Source: Bog-473 sp963783245
GTDB lineage: Bacteria > Actinomycetota > Acidimicrobiia > Acidimicrobiales > RAAP-2
Length of the DNA stretch: 64,000 nucleotides
NCBI GenBank assembly: GCA_963783245.1
Contig: CAWAMS010000001.1
Span: 62,001-126,000 of the forward strand
Reading direction: 5' to 3'
The stretch's first letter is position 1. Each line of letters starts with the position of its first letter. The notes beneath the pieces were generated by a model. The model ran no database searches, was not told the DNA's origin, and saw only the letters and a program-made list of their open reading frames with translations. Both the position numbers and the translations under genes were made by a program. Below, one piece after another: positions 16,044-24,301 of this stretch.

Positions 16044-16266
16044 GGCGGTGCTTCTTACCTCTGGAAGCCTTAGAGGTGTTGTCACGATGCAGCTCTCCTC
16101 CTGCCGGCGGGAGCTGGGCCAAATAGGTGGAGACGGCCCGCGTCACGAGAAAGTTGACGGAGACGTCCCGTTCGGAGGCAACGGTCTGTAATTCCTCGTG
16201 GAGAGACGTGGGGAGGCGTATGGCCGTGGCTACTCGTGGTTCGTCGTAGACCCTGGGCCGACTCAT
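16033..16266 (-). CDS. Ribbon-helix-helix DNA-binding protein
   Basis: A 77-residue protein starting MSRPRVYDEPRVATAIRLP; 'TAIRLPTSLHEELQTVASER' followed by 'SVNFLVTRAVSTYLAQL' is a clear CopG/Arc-type RHH fold. A basic tail 'SKASRGKKHRRDG' follows. It overlaps the methyltransferase start by 11 bases, so the two were probably one transcript. It may act as a regulator of the methylase or as an orphan antitoxin; no toxin is seen. Confidence 0.75.
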   Translation of the reverse strand: MSRPRVYDEPRVATAIRLPTSLHEELQTVASERDVSVNFLVTRAVSTYLAQLPPAGGELHRDNTSKASRGKKHRRDG

Positions 16267-16379
16267 GGACACGACCGTAGTGACCGGGTGTGACAATGTG
16301 GCGGATACCGCGCGCACAAATACGCGAAAACCGTGGCCGCACCGGGTGACTCGTCGCTCCGGTCCGTTTACGATGCTGC

Positions 16380-16709
16380 ATGGCGTTCGTCCATTACAGC
16401 CCAGAGACCCCTGAAGGACGCGAGGCGCAACTTCAGGCGATTGCCATCGTCACCGCCGGGCTCGACAGTCCCGAATTGTTGCAACTAGAGCTGCGGGCCG
16501 CCCTGGGTGCCAAGCCGGACGCGAAGTCGTGGACTCTCCTGACCATTGCTCTGGGCCAGGTCGGCATGAAGATGGCGGCACTGGCCGCCACGTTGGACGC
16601 ACAGAACGTGGAAGTCGTCTCGGGTGCCAGGGAGCAGATCACACCCTTCAACCTCCTCCAGAATTGGGCGCAGCTGATCGTCGAGGACGGCGAACCGACC
16701 GGTCCGTAA
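16380..16709 (+). CDS. Conserved hypothetical protein (109 aa)
   Basis: I do not recognise a family. The protein is soluble and mainly helical, with no signal peptide or Cys. The body contains 'LQLELRAALGAKPDAKSWTLLTIALGQVGMKMAALAATLDAQ', which reads as two amphipathic helices. It lies directly upstream of sigR in the same direction but is separated from it by 60 bases holding a hairpin. Confidence 0.55.
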   Translation: MAFVHYSPETPEGREAQLQAIAIVTAGLDSPELLQLELRAALGAKPDAKSWTLLTIALGQVGMKMAALAATLDAQNVEVVSGAREQITPFNLLQNWAQLIVEDGEPTGP

Positions 16710-16722
16710 GAGGGGGATCTAC

Positions 16723-16752
16723 GCCTTTGGGGGTCGGACAGCGAACCCCAAG
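16723..16752 (+). terminator. GC hairpin between the 109-aa gene and sigR
   Basis: A left arm of TTTGGGG (16726-16732) can pair with CCCCAAGG starting at 16746 with a bulge and a loop of about 13 bases. No U-tract is present. It could be a terminator for the upstream gene or part of the sigR leader. Confidence 0.25.
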
Positions 16753-16769
16753 GTGGGTAGGGTGGGGCG

Positions 16770-17354
16770 ATGGCTGATCAGGCCCGGTTCACCGAAGTTG
16801 CGATGGAGCACATGCCGGGCCTGTACAGCGCGGCCCTCCGCATGACGCGCAACGCCGCTGATGCCGAGGACCTCGTGCAGGAGACCTATCTCAAGGCCTA
16901 TCGCGCCTACGCCTCGTTCCAAGAGGGCACCAACCTGCGGGCCTGGCTCTACCGGATTCTGACCAACACCTACATCAACAATTATCGGGCGGCGAAGCGG
17001 CGCCCCGAGGTGACGGATGTAGAGGATGTCGAGGACCTGTATCTCTACAAGCGCATGTCAGGCCCGGGGGGTATTCGGGCCGGGCGCAGTGCCGAGGACG
17101 AGGCTCTCGACACCTTCACCGACGACGTGGTCAAGACGGCCCTCGAGGAGTTGCCCGAGGCGTTCCGGATGGCGGTCCTCTTGGCCGATGTGGAGGGATT
17201 CAGCTACAAGGAAATCTCCGAAATCACCGATGTGCCCATCGGGACGGTCATGAGCCGGATACACAGGGGAAGAAGGGCGCTCCAAAAGACGTTGTACGAG
17301 ACAGCGGCCGCGCGCGGTCTCGTTGGAAGCACGTCGGGTGGTTCGATCGAATGA
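16770..17354 (+). CDS. sigR: RNA polymerase sigma factor, SigR/SigH type (ECF)
   Basis: A 194-residue ECF sigma factor. Region 2 is at about 10-75 ('MPGLYSAALRMTRNAADAEDLVQETYLKAYRAY' and 'NLRAWLYRILTNTYINNYR') and region 4 at about 120-175 ('LEELPEAFRMAVLLADVEGFSYKEISEITDVPIGTVMSRIHRGRRAL'). This is the SigR/SigH oxidative-stress group, whose partner is a zinc redox anti-sigma factor, encoded next at 17367. In relatives it drives thioredoxin and mycothiol genes. Confidence 0.93.
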   Translation: MADQARFTEVAMEHMPGLYSAALRMTRNAADAEDLVQETYLKAYRAYASFQEGTNLRAWLYRILTNTYINNYRAAKRRPEVTDVEDVEDLYLYKRMSGPGGIRAGRSAEDEALDTFTDDVVKTALEELPEAFRMAVLLADVEGFSYKEISEITDVPIGTVMSRIHRGRRALQKTLYETAAARGLVGSTSGGSIE

Positions 17355-17366
17355 GGAGGTGCGCGA

Positions 17367-17666
17367 ATGACTGAGGATGCGAGTGTGGGCGGAGGAGCCA
17401 GCGCCCTCTTCGGCAAGACGATGAATTGCGACGATGCGGTCCACCAGCTCTACCATTTCCTCGATGGTGAATTGACCGAAGAACGGCGGGCGTTGATCGC
17501 GGAGCATCTGACGTATTGCGCGCCCTGCGGAGGCGCTGTCGAGTTCGAGGCGGAATTGCGGTTGGTCATCGCCAACCATTGCCGGGATCACGTCCCCGAG
17601 AGCCTCATTCGAAAGATCGCGGCTGCCATCGACGAGGAAAGTCGCCAGCACGACGGCGGTGACTGA
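17367..17666 (+). CDS. rsrA: Redox-sensing anti-sigma factor (RsrA / mycothiol system)
   Basis: A 99-residue zinc-binding anti-sigma protein. The ZAS signature 'HLTYCAPCGG' gives H-x3-C-x2-C, and the upstream Cys in 'MNCDDAVHQLYHFLDGEL' completes the switch. Disulphide formation releases zinc and the bound sigma factor in this family. ATG 17367 follows a strong GAGGAGG eight bases upstream. It sits 12 bases after sigR, and its stop overlaps the next gene by 8. Confidence 0.92.
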   Translation: MTEDASVGGGASALFGKTMNCDDAVHQLYHFLDGELTEERRALIAEHLTYCAPCGGAVEFEAELRLVIANHCRDHVPESLIRKIAAAIDEESRQHDGGD

Positions 17667-18771
17667 CGCACTCGTAAAGGGCGAAGGAGGTGCCGCACCT
17701 CCGGGCATGGTCGATTGGGACCTGGCACAGCGGGTGGCCACCGGCGCCCTCGTTCTCAAGCCCGCCCCGGCCACCTATCGTTCGGCCGATCTCCAGTCGC
17801 AGTTCGATGAGCTGACAGCGCGGGCGGAGCTCCTGGTCAGCGAGGCCACGGGCCTGCACTCCTCCCATGGGCTGGCCAGAGCAAAGGTGACGGACCGGCC
17901 GGAGTGGGCGGCCGCCAACGTCCGCTCCATGGAGCGCCTGGTCGGACCGGCGCTAGCCACTATCCAGGAGAACCGAGTGGGCAAGAAGGGCGGGCACTCG
18001 GCGTTGGTCGCCGGTCGGGTGATGAGCGGCACCCAACTCGGCCTGATGTTGGCATACATGTCCACCCGGGTCCTGGGTCAGTACGACCTCCTCATCCGTG
18101 ATGAGAACCCAGAGGACCAGGATCTGGTCTATTACGTCGGACCGAATGTGGTGGCGATGGAGGAGCGGCACGAATTCGTCCCGAGCCAGTTCCGCCTCTG
18201 GCTTGCGTTGCACGAGGTCACCCACCGGATGCAGTTCACGGCTGTGCCCTGGTTGCGCGATCACTTCGTGGCCCTGGTGGGGGAGCTCCTGGAGCCCCTG
18301 CATGCGGACCCCTCGGGTCTGGCGGAGACGATCCGGCGTATCTACGTCGAAGTGCGGGCCGGTCGCAACCCGCTGGAGGAGTCCGGGGTCATCGGGGTGT
18401 TGGCCACTCCCGAGCAGCAGTTGGCGCTGTCGAAGATCTCCGGAATGATGAGCCTGCTCGAAGGGCACGGCGACGTCACCATGGACCGCGCCGGCGCAGC
18501 GGAAGTGCCGGGAGCCGCCGCGTTCAGCAAGGTGCTCCACGAACGCCGGACCAACACGCGTGGCTTCACGAAGCTCATGTCGCGCCTCCTGGGTCTGGAG
18601 GCGAAAATGCGCCAGTACGCGGAAGGCGAGGTGTTCGTCGAATCGGTGGAGGCGGCCGGCGGCCCCGAGTTGTTGAGCCGGGTCTGGCGTGGCCCCGAAT
18701 GGCTGCCCACACTGGCCGAAATCCGCAGTCCGCACGAATGGGTCGCTCGGGCAGGTGGCGCGCTGGCGTGA
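17659..18771 (+). CDS. Zinc-dependent metalloprotease, F420-biosynthesis-associated family (DUF2342-like)
   Basis: A 370-residue protein with the zincin motif HEVTH in 'LWLALHEVTHRMQFTAVPWL' and a downstream 'EGHGDVTMDRAG' that supplies the third ligand in this family. It begins 'VDWDLAQRVATGALV', as in TIGR03624/TIGR03883 proteins found in F420-making actinobacteria. No natural substrate is known to me. GTG 17659 overlaps rsrA by 8 bases, and its stop overlaps tilS by 4 (GTGA). It is usually found directly upstream of tilS, as here. Confidence 0.85.
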   Translation: MTDALVKGEGGAAPPGMVDWDLAQRVATGALVLKPAPATYRSADLQSQFDELTARAELLVSEATGLHSSHGLARAKVTDRPEWAAANVRSMERLVGPALATIQENRVGKKGGHSALVAGRVMSGTQLGLMLAYMSTRVLGQYDLLIRDENPEDQDLVYYVGPNVVAMEERHEFVPSQFRLWLALHEVTHRMQFTAVPWLRDHFVALVGELLEPLHADPSGLAETIRRIYVEVRAGRNPLEESGVIGVLATPEQQLALSKISGMMSLLEGHGDVTMDRAGAAEVPGAAAFSKVLHERRTNTRGFTKLMSRLLGLEAKMRQYAEGEVFVESVEAAGGPELLSRVWRGPEWLPTLAEIRSPHEWVARAGGALA

Positions 18772-20283
18772 GCGCTCCGACCGGCGGCTGGCCTCGCGTG
18801 GTCGTCGATCTCCTCACCCGATGTGACTTTCCCCCACGAGGTTCGTTTCTGAACTGTGCCGTTTCCGGTGGAGCTGATTCTCTGGCGCTCTTGATCCTGG
18901 CCGCCGCTGCCGGCTGCACGGTGACGGCCATTCACGTGGACCATGGACTGCGTCAGGAATCTGCGGCAGAAGCGGCCATCGTGGAAGACGCGGCCGCCCT
19001 CGTCGGGGCGAAGTTCGTCGCCGAAAAGGTGTCGGTTGCCGCCGGGCCCAATCTCGAGGCGCGGGCCCGCTCCGCCCGGTTCGAGGTGTTGCCCGATGGG
19101 GTGGCGACGGGTCACACCATGGATGATCAAGCAGAGACGATCCTGCTCAACCTGCTGAGGGGTTCGGGCGCCGACGGGTTGGCCGGCATGGAGCCGGGGT
19201 ACAGGCATCCGCTGCTTGGGCTGCGGCGCCGAGAGACACACGCGGTCTGCGCGGCCATGGGTCTGATGCCCGTCCACGATGCCAGTAACGATGATGCGGC
19301 CTTCCTGCGTAATCGGGTCCGCCACGAACTGCTGCCCCTGTGTGCCGATATCGCACGCCGGGACCCCGTACCCCTCTTGGCCCGTCAGGCGGGCGTCCTT
19401 CGTGATGAGGTTTCGTTGCTCAACAAGCTGGCGCGCCAGGCGGCCCCCGATCCGCAAAATGCCAAAGCAGTCGCCGCCCTGCCCGCTCCGTTGGCCCGAC
19501 GAGCGGTACGGCAATGGCTCCAAGAGACGTGCGGTGTGCACGGAGGGCAGGCCTACCCGCCGTCTTTGGCCGAGGTGGAGCGGGTGTTGGCTGTCGCCGC
19601 CGGGACGGCGGTGGGCACGGAACTATCCGGCGGTCGCCGGGTACGGCGGAGCGCCGGCCGGCTTTCTTTGGAGGGGTCGCGCTCGGATAGTGTCACCCCG
19701 GTGATCCCCGATGAGACCGGTGACGCGGTCCCGAGGTGGGCCGCGCCGGAGGTGGGCTCGGTGCTCGTCGACCAGTTCCGCCTCGCGGCGCGGGTGGCCG
19801 AACTGGGGGCGCAGATCACCGAGGACTACGCCGACGACCCGCCGCTGCTGGTGGCCGTGCTGAAAGGCGCCATGCTCTTCATGAGCGACCTGTGCCGCGC
19901 CATCGCACTTCCGGTCGACGTCGACTTCATGGCGGTCTCTTCCTACGGAAGTGCGACACGCACGTCGGGTGTGGTGCGTATCGTCAAGGACCTCGACGCA
20001 GAACTCGAGGGCAGACACGTGCTGGTGGTCGAGGACATCATCGACAGCGGACTGACCCTCGAATTACCTCCGCCACTACCTCAATGCCCGTTCCCCCAAG
20101 AGTGTCGAGGTGTGCGCGTTGCTGGTCAAAGACGGCGAGCAGCGGGTGGAATTGGACCTGCGCTACGTCGGATTCCACATCCCTGCGTCATTCGTGGTGG
20201 GTTACGGGCTCGACGTGGCGGAGCGTTACCGTAATCTGCCAGGGGTCCACCTCTACGTCGGATCAGACGATGAGGCGACGTGA
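18768..20283 (+). CDS. tilS-hpt: tRNA(Ile)-lysidine synthase TilS fused to hypoxanthine phosphoribosyltransferase; frameshift at 20061
   Basis: Residues 1 to about 310 are TilS: PP-loop SGGADS at 33-38, 'HVDHGLR', 'ATGHTMDDQAETILLNLLRG' and 'DASNDDAAFLRNRVRHELLP'. It modifies C34 of tRNA-Ile(CAU). With no stop, Hpt follows: 'GSVLVDQFRLAARVAELGAQI', 'LVAVLKGAMLFMSDL', 'VDVDFMAVSSYG' and the PRPP loop 'VEDIIDSGLTL'. At 20061 one extra G shifts the frame; the rest of Hpt ('NYLRHYLNARSPKSVEVCALL') continues in the next frame to a stop at 20281-20283. A separate hpt start at GTG 19701 is possible. Since hpt is usually essential, a base-call error is likely. ftsH, usual after hpt, is absent. Confidence 0.85.
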
Positions 20284-20307
20284 AAACGAGCCCATGAGGA
20301 GGATCCG

Positions 20308-20877
20308 GTGGCGGTAGACGTAAAACGCGTAGAGGCAGCGGTGACGGAGATACTGATTGCCATCGGTGAGGATGTCGATCGCGACGGCTTGCTCAACACC
20401 CCCCGTCGGGTGGCCAGCATGTACGAGGAGCTGTTCTCGGGTTTGCACGACGACCCGGCGCGGCACCTGGAGGTCACGTTTGCCGCCGAGCACGACGAAA
20501 TGGTGATGGTGCGCGATATCCCGTTCGCCTCGCTGTGCGAGCACCACCTGGTGCCGTTCCTCGGCAAGGCGCATGTGGCCTACATCCCGGCCGAAGACGG
20601 CCGTATCACGGGTCTGTCCAAGTTGGCCCGGTTGGTCGATGGTTACGCGCGCCGGCTGCAGGTCCAAGAGCGGATGACCACCGAGATCGCCGACGCCATC
20701 GACAAGGTCCTGGCGCCTCGCGGTGTGCTCGTCGTCATAGAGGCTGAGCACCTGTGCATGTCGATGCGGGGAGTCAAGAAACCGGGGACGGTGACCGTGA
20801 CCTCGTCGGTGCGCGGCCTCTTCCGCTCCGACGTGGCCACCCGGGCCGAGGCTATGCAGTTCATCCGCGGTCACTGA
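20308..20877 (+). CDS. folE: GTP cyclohydrolase I (FolE1)
   Basis: A 189-residue enzyme that makes 7,8-dihydroneopterin triphosphate from GTP, the first step to folate. Zinc ligands are visible in 'SLCEHHLVPF' and in 'EAEHLCMSMRG'; the substrate loop is 'GLSKLARLVDGYARRLQVQERMT'. GTG 20308 follows AGGAGG ('gaggaggatccg'). It sits 24 bases after the end of the hpt frame and is probably co-transcribed. Confidence 0.95.
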   Translation: MAVDVKRVEAAVTEILIAIGEDVDRDGLLNTPRRVASMYEELFSGLHDDPARHLEVTFAAEHDEMVMVRDIPFASLCEHHLVPFLGKAHVAYIPAEDGRITGLSKLARLVDGYARRLQVQERMTTEIADAIDKVLAPRGVLVVIEAEHLCMSMRGVKKPGTVTVTSSVRGLFRSDVATRAEAMQFIRGH

Positions 20878-21004
20878 GCCTCATCCCCCGAGAGGCCTTG
20901 GGGCTGCTCACCTGGCTCCGGCATATTCCGTAAGTAAGGACGTACTATTCCGGTCCTCTTATCCGCTGTATAGGCATGATCCGTGATGGAGAGGGCAGTA
21001 ACTA

Positions 21005-21020
21005 GTACGTGTTAGCGTAC
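21005..21020. promoter_or_regulatory. Palindrome upstream of the MarR gene
   Basis: GTACG (21005-21009) and CGTAC (21016-21020) form a 5-6-5 inverted repeat that ends 5 bases before the MarR ATG at 21026. This is a plausible autoregulatory operator. The upstream 20878-21004 is AT-richer than its surroundings and probably contains the promoter for the MarR-GT39 pair. Confidence 0.4.
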
Positions 21021-21025
21021 CAATA

Positions 21026-21478
21026 ATGCCCGACCGAGAACTGTTACGGACTGCGACCGCGGTCCGCCAAGGTGTCAACGGCCTCAGCCGCCGGCTTCGC
21101 ATGGAGCGGCCCGCCACGGGGGAGTCGCTGCTCCATTTGTCGATTTTGTCGCTCCTCCATCGCCGCGGCCCCATGACGGCGGGGCAGCTCGCAGTAGCCC
21201 AGCGACTCCAGCCTCAATCGCTGACCCGGGCGTTCGCCAGCCTCCAGGGCAGGCAACTGATCGTCCGAACTCCGGATCGCGCAGACGGCCGGCGTTCGCA
21301 GTTGGCACTCACGGAGAAGGGGCTCGAGGCGCTACGACGGGACATGAGCCGGCGGGACGAGTGGCTGGCCGAGGTGATGGGCGACCACCTCACCATCACG
21401 GAGCGTGAACTGCTGCGCCTGGCCAGCGGGCTCCTCGAGCGGTTGGCTGAGCTCGACGACACCCTCCCGGACGCCTGA
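21026..21478 (+). CDS. MarR-family transcriptional regulator
   Basis: A 150-residue winged-helix repressor. 'LLHLSILSLLHRRGPMTAGQLAVAQRLQPQSLTRAFASLQGRQLIVRTPDRADGRRSQLALTEKG' covers the HTH and the wing with its conserved 'D-x-R-DGRRS' motif. It lies one base upstream of the start of a GT39 gene, so the two form an operon that it probably regulates. Its ligand is unknown. Confidence 0.85.
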   Translation: MPDRELLRTATAVRQGVNGLSRRLRMERPATGESLLHLSILSLLHRRGPMTAGQLAVAQRLQPQSLTRAFASLQGRQLIVRTPDRADGRRSQLALTEKGLEALRRDMSRRDEWLAEVMGDHLTITERELLRLASGLLERLAELDDTLPDA

Positions 21479-21479
21479 C

Positions 21480-23414
21480 ATGACGGGAGCGCCGTCAGTG
21501 GACGTCGGCCCGCCGGAAACAAAAGGGAAAGGGGAGGCGGAAACGCCGTATGCAGTGGGCGCCGCCTCCCCGTGGCGACGCGCCCTTTTCTTCTGGCGCT
21601 CGCCGGAGGGCCAGCCACCGTGGGCTCGACCCGCGCTGCTCGCGCTGACCCTTGTGTCCGGATTGGCCTATGGCTGGCGGATGGGATCGAGCATCGAGAT
21701 CTATTACGCCGCGGCCGTGCGAAGTATGTCGATGAGCTGGCACGACTTCATCTACGCCGCCTTCGATCCGGCGGGGACCATCTCCGTCGACAAGTTGCCC
21801 GGCGCCTTCTGGGTCCAGGCCCTCTCTGTCCGGATCTTCGGCGTCCACACCTGGGCCGTTGCTCTGCCGCAGGTTCTCGAGGGCTCGCTCGCCGTCCTCG
21901 TCCTGTTCCGCACCGTCCGTCGCATGGCCGGTCCGGCGGCCGGTCTGATCGCAGCCGGTGTCCTTGCCCTTTCCCCTGCGGTGGTGACGCTGGACCGGGG
22001 CAACATCTCCGACACACTGCTTGTCTTGTTGCTGGTGCTGGCAGCGGACTCCACGGTGTTTGCCGTACAGAACGGTCGCTGGCGCAGCGTCGTCATGGCC
22101 GGGGTGTGGGTGGGTTTGGCGTTCCAGGCCAAAATGGTGGAGGCGTGGCTCGTCCTGCCGGCGCTGGCCGTCGTCCTCGTGCTCGCGTCCGCGGGAGCGC
22201 TGCGAACGCGGTTGGTCCGTGTCCTCGCGATGGTGGTCATGACCGCAGCGGTCTCGTTCAGCTGGATGCTCTTCGTGACCCTCACCCCGGCCCCGCAGCG
22301 GCCGTATGTCGACGGGAGCCAGCACAACTCCGTCTTTGCGCAGGTGTTCGACTACAACGGCTTCGGTCGGGTCGGTCAGCCGTCGCCGAATGTGGAGATG
22401 GGCCGGACTCTGGACATCTCGTTCCTGGCCCAACCCGAGCCCGGTCCTCGGTGGAACCGGTTGCTGACCGGTTCCTACGGTCGGGACGCGGGATGGCTGC
22501 TCCCCGCATCCGTGCTGGCGCTGGTGGCTGGGCTCATCGTGCGGCGACGCCTACCCCGTACGGACCCCGTGCGGGCCGGGATCGTGCTCTGGGGCACGTG
22601 GCTGGTCGTTTTCGGGGTGGCGTTCACGGTCAGCGCCACCATCAATTCGTACTACCTCGCGGCACTGGCGCCTCCGGTGGCCGGACTGCTCGGCATCGCC
22701 GCCGCGTTGGCCTGGGAAAGACGCCACGAGCGATCCACCCGGATGGCGCTCGCCGGGATGGTCCTGGTCACGGTCGGGTATGCGGTCTGGCTCCTGCCTG
22801 ACTCCGGCACTGGCCTCCCGGCCTGGTTGCGGCCGACCGCGCTGGTGCTCGGCATCGCCGTCGTGGTGGCGCTCGTGGCCTCGATGCTGCGGCGAGGTCC
22901 TGGCAATGTGCGGGTGCTGCTGGCCGTGGTCGGCGCCGGCGTGGCGGCGGTCCTGGTTCCCGTGGTGGCCTCGGCGTCGGTGGTGTCTGAAAACCTTGGA
23001 CCCTTTGACACCCCCTTCCAGTCCGTGGCGAAAACCCAGTTCACCAAGGCTTTCTTCGGCGCCCCGTTACAGACGATCTCCTCCTTGCCCACCCTCGAAC
23101 AGGCCCAGGCGGGCGCGCCCGACCTCATCGCCACGCAGACGTCCGTCCTGGCAGCGCCGTTCATCTACGCCACGGGGGAGGAGGTGTTGCCCATCGGCGG
23201 GTACACGGGGCGCAGCCCGGAGCCGTCCGTGCCTCGCCTGGCATCAGATGTGAAGGCGGGGGATTTCCACCTGGTCATCACGGCGGCCGCCAGCCACGAC
23301 CCACGGGTCGCCTGGGTCGCCGCACACTGCCTCAAGGTCCCCGCACCGGCCGACGCAGCCAGCGCCGGCGTGGCCCTCCCGGTGGCGATCCATTACTGCA
23401 CGCCCCGTTCGTAA
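21480..23414 (+). CDS. Glycosyltransferase family 39 membrane protein
   Basis: A 644-residue polytopic protein. An N-terminal cytosolic tail is followed by about 11-12 hydrophobic segments. The first large exported loop has 'FDPAGTISVDKLPGAFWVQALSVRIFG', the actinobacterial GT39/ArnT-like signature in which the Asp residues are catalytic. 'RGNISDTLLVLLLVLAADS' and 'GLAFQAKMVEAWLVLPAL' match the same family. It transfers a sugar from a polyprenyl-phosphate donor at the outer membrane face; acceptor unknown. ATG 21480 follows the MarR stop by one base. The C-terminal 170 residues form an exported soluble domain. Confidence 0.85.
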   Translation: MTGAPSVDVGPPETKGKGEAETPYAVGAASPWRRALFFWRSPEGQPPWARPALLALTLVSGLAYGWRMGSSIEIYYAAAVRSMSMSWHDFIYAAFDPAGTISVDKLPGAFWVQALSVRIFGVHTWAVALPQVLEGSLAVLVLFRTVRRMAGPAAGLIAAGVLALSPAVVTLDRGNISDTLLVLLLVLAADSTVFAVQNGRWRSVVMAGVWVGLAFQAKMVEAWLVLPALAVVLVLASAGALRTRLVRVLAMVVMTAAVSFSWMLFVTLTPAPQRPYVDGSQHNSVFAQVFDYNGFGRVGQPSPNVEMGRTLDISFLAQPEPGPRWNRLLTGSYGRDAGWLLPASVLALVAGLIVRRRLPRTDPVRAGIVLWGTWLVVFGVAFTVSATINSYYLAALAPPVAGLLGIAAALAWERRHERSTRMALAGMVLVTVGYAVWLLPDSGTGLPAWLRPTALVLGIAVVVALVASMLRRGPGNVRVLLAVVGAGVAAVLVPVVASASVVSENLGPFDTPFQSVAKTQFTKAFFGAPLQTISSLPTLEQAQAGAPDLIATQTSVLAAPFIYATGEEVLPIGGYTGRSPEPSVPRLASDVKAGDFHLVITAAASHDPRVAWVAAHCLKVPAPADAASAGVALPVAIHYCTPRS

Positions 23415-23423
23415 CCGGGGTTC

Positions 23424-23443
23424 CCGGGTCAGAAAAGACCCGG
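23424..23443 (+). terminator. Perfect GC hairpin after the GT39 gene
   Basis: CCGGGTC (23424-23430), loop AGAAAA, GACCCGG (23437-23443). The 7-bp perfect stem lies ten bases after the GT39 stop and 45 before folP. No T-run follows, so it may only attenuate. Confidence 0.5.
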
Positions 23444-23488
23444 CGACGGGCGGCGGTCCGCCCCGATGGGTGGCCTACGCTGACGGGC

Positions 23489-24301
23489 GTGCCTGCACCC
23501 CGCTCGGATCGGCCTCTCGTGATGGGCATCCTCAATGTGACGCCCGATTCGTTCTCGGACGGAGGGCTCTACCTCCAGACGGACGCCGCCATCGCGCACG
23601 GGCTGGACATGGTGGCCCAAGGGGCCGACATCATCGACGTCGGCGGTGAATCGACCCGGCCGGGAGCCGAACCGGTCCCCGAAGAGGTCGAACTGGCCCG
23701 GGTGATCCCGGTGATCGAAGGCTTGGCGGGCCAGGTGAGGATTTCCATCGACACGCTGAAACCCGATGTGGCCGCGGCAGCGCTGGAGGCCGGCGCCAGC
23801 CTCGTCAACGATGTCTCCTCGTCCCTCTTCGAAGTGGCCGCATCGTCGAATGCAGCGTGGGTCGCCGTCCACATGCAGGGATCCCCTGCCACCATGCAGG
23901 TGGCGCCGCACTACGACAACGTGGTGGACGAGGTCTTCGGCTATGTGCTGGAACGGGCCCGCACCGCCCTGAAGGCCGGCGTCGATGAGGTCTGGGTGGA
24001 TCCCGGGATCGGCTTCGGTAAGACGACAGCGCACAACCTCTCGCTCCTCCATCACCTGCCCCAGCTCGTGCGGTCGGCCGAGGCCACCGGGTGCGCCGGC
24101 GTCATGGTGGGCACCAGTCGCAAGCGTTTCCTCGGCGCGCTGGCCGCCCCGGGGGGCGATGAGCCGGCCGGCGTCGGGGACCGGATGGAGGGTTCGCTGG
24201 CCACGGCCGCATTGGCGCTCGTCTCGGGGGTCTCCATGGTGCGGGTGCACGACGTTTCGGTCACGGTGCAGGCTGCCCGGCTGTATGGTCCAGCAGCATG
24301 A
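23489..24301 (+). CDS. folP: Dihydropteroate synthase
   Basis: A 270-residue TIM-barrel enzyme joining dihydropterin pyrophosphate to p-aminobenzoate. Motifs: 'MGILNVTPDSFSDGG', 'IDVGGESTRPGA', 'ISIDTLKPDVA' and 'GTSRKRFLGAL'. GTG 23489 fits the family start. Its stop overlaps the next gene by 4 bases (ATGA). Confidence 0.96.
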   Translation: MPAPRSDRPLVMGILNVTPDSFSDGGLYLQTDAAIAHGLDMVAQGADIIDVGGESTRPGAEPVPEEVELARVIPVIEGLAGQVRISIDTLKPDVAAAALEAGASLVNDVSSSLFEVAASSNAAWVAVHMQGSPATMQVAPHYDNVVDEVFGYVLERARTALKAGVDEVWVDPGIGFGKTTAHNLSLLHHLPQLVRSAEATGCAGVMVGTSRKRFLGALAAPGGDEPAGVGDRMEGSLATAALALVSGVSMVRVHDVSVTVQAARLYGPAA

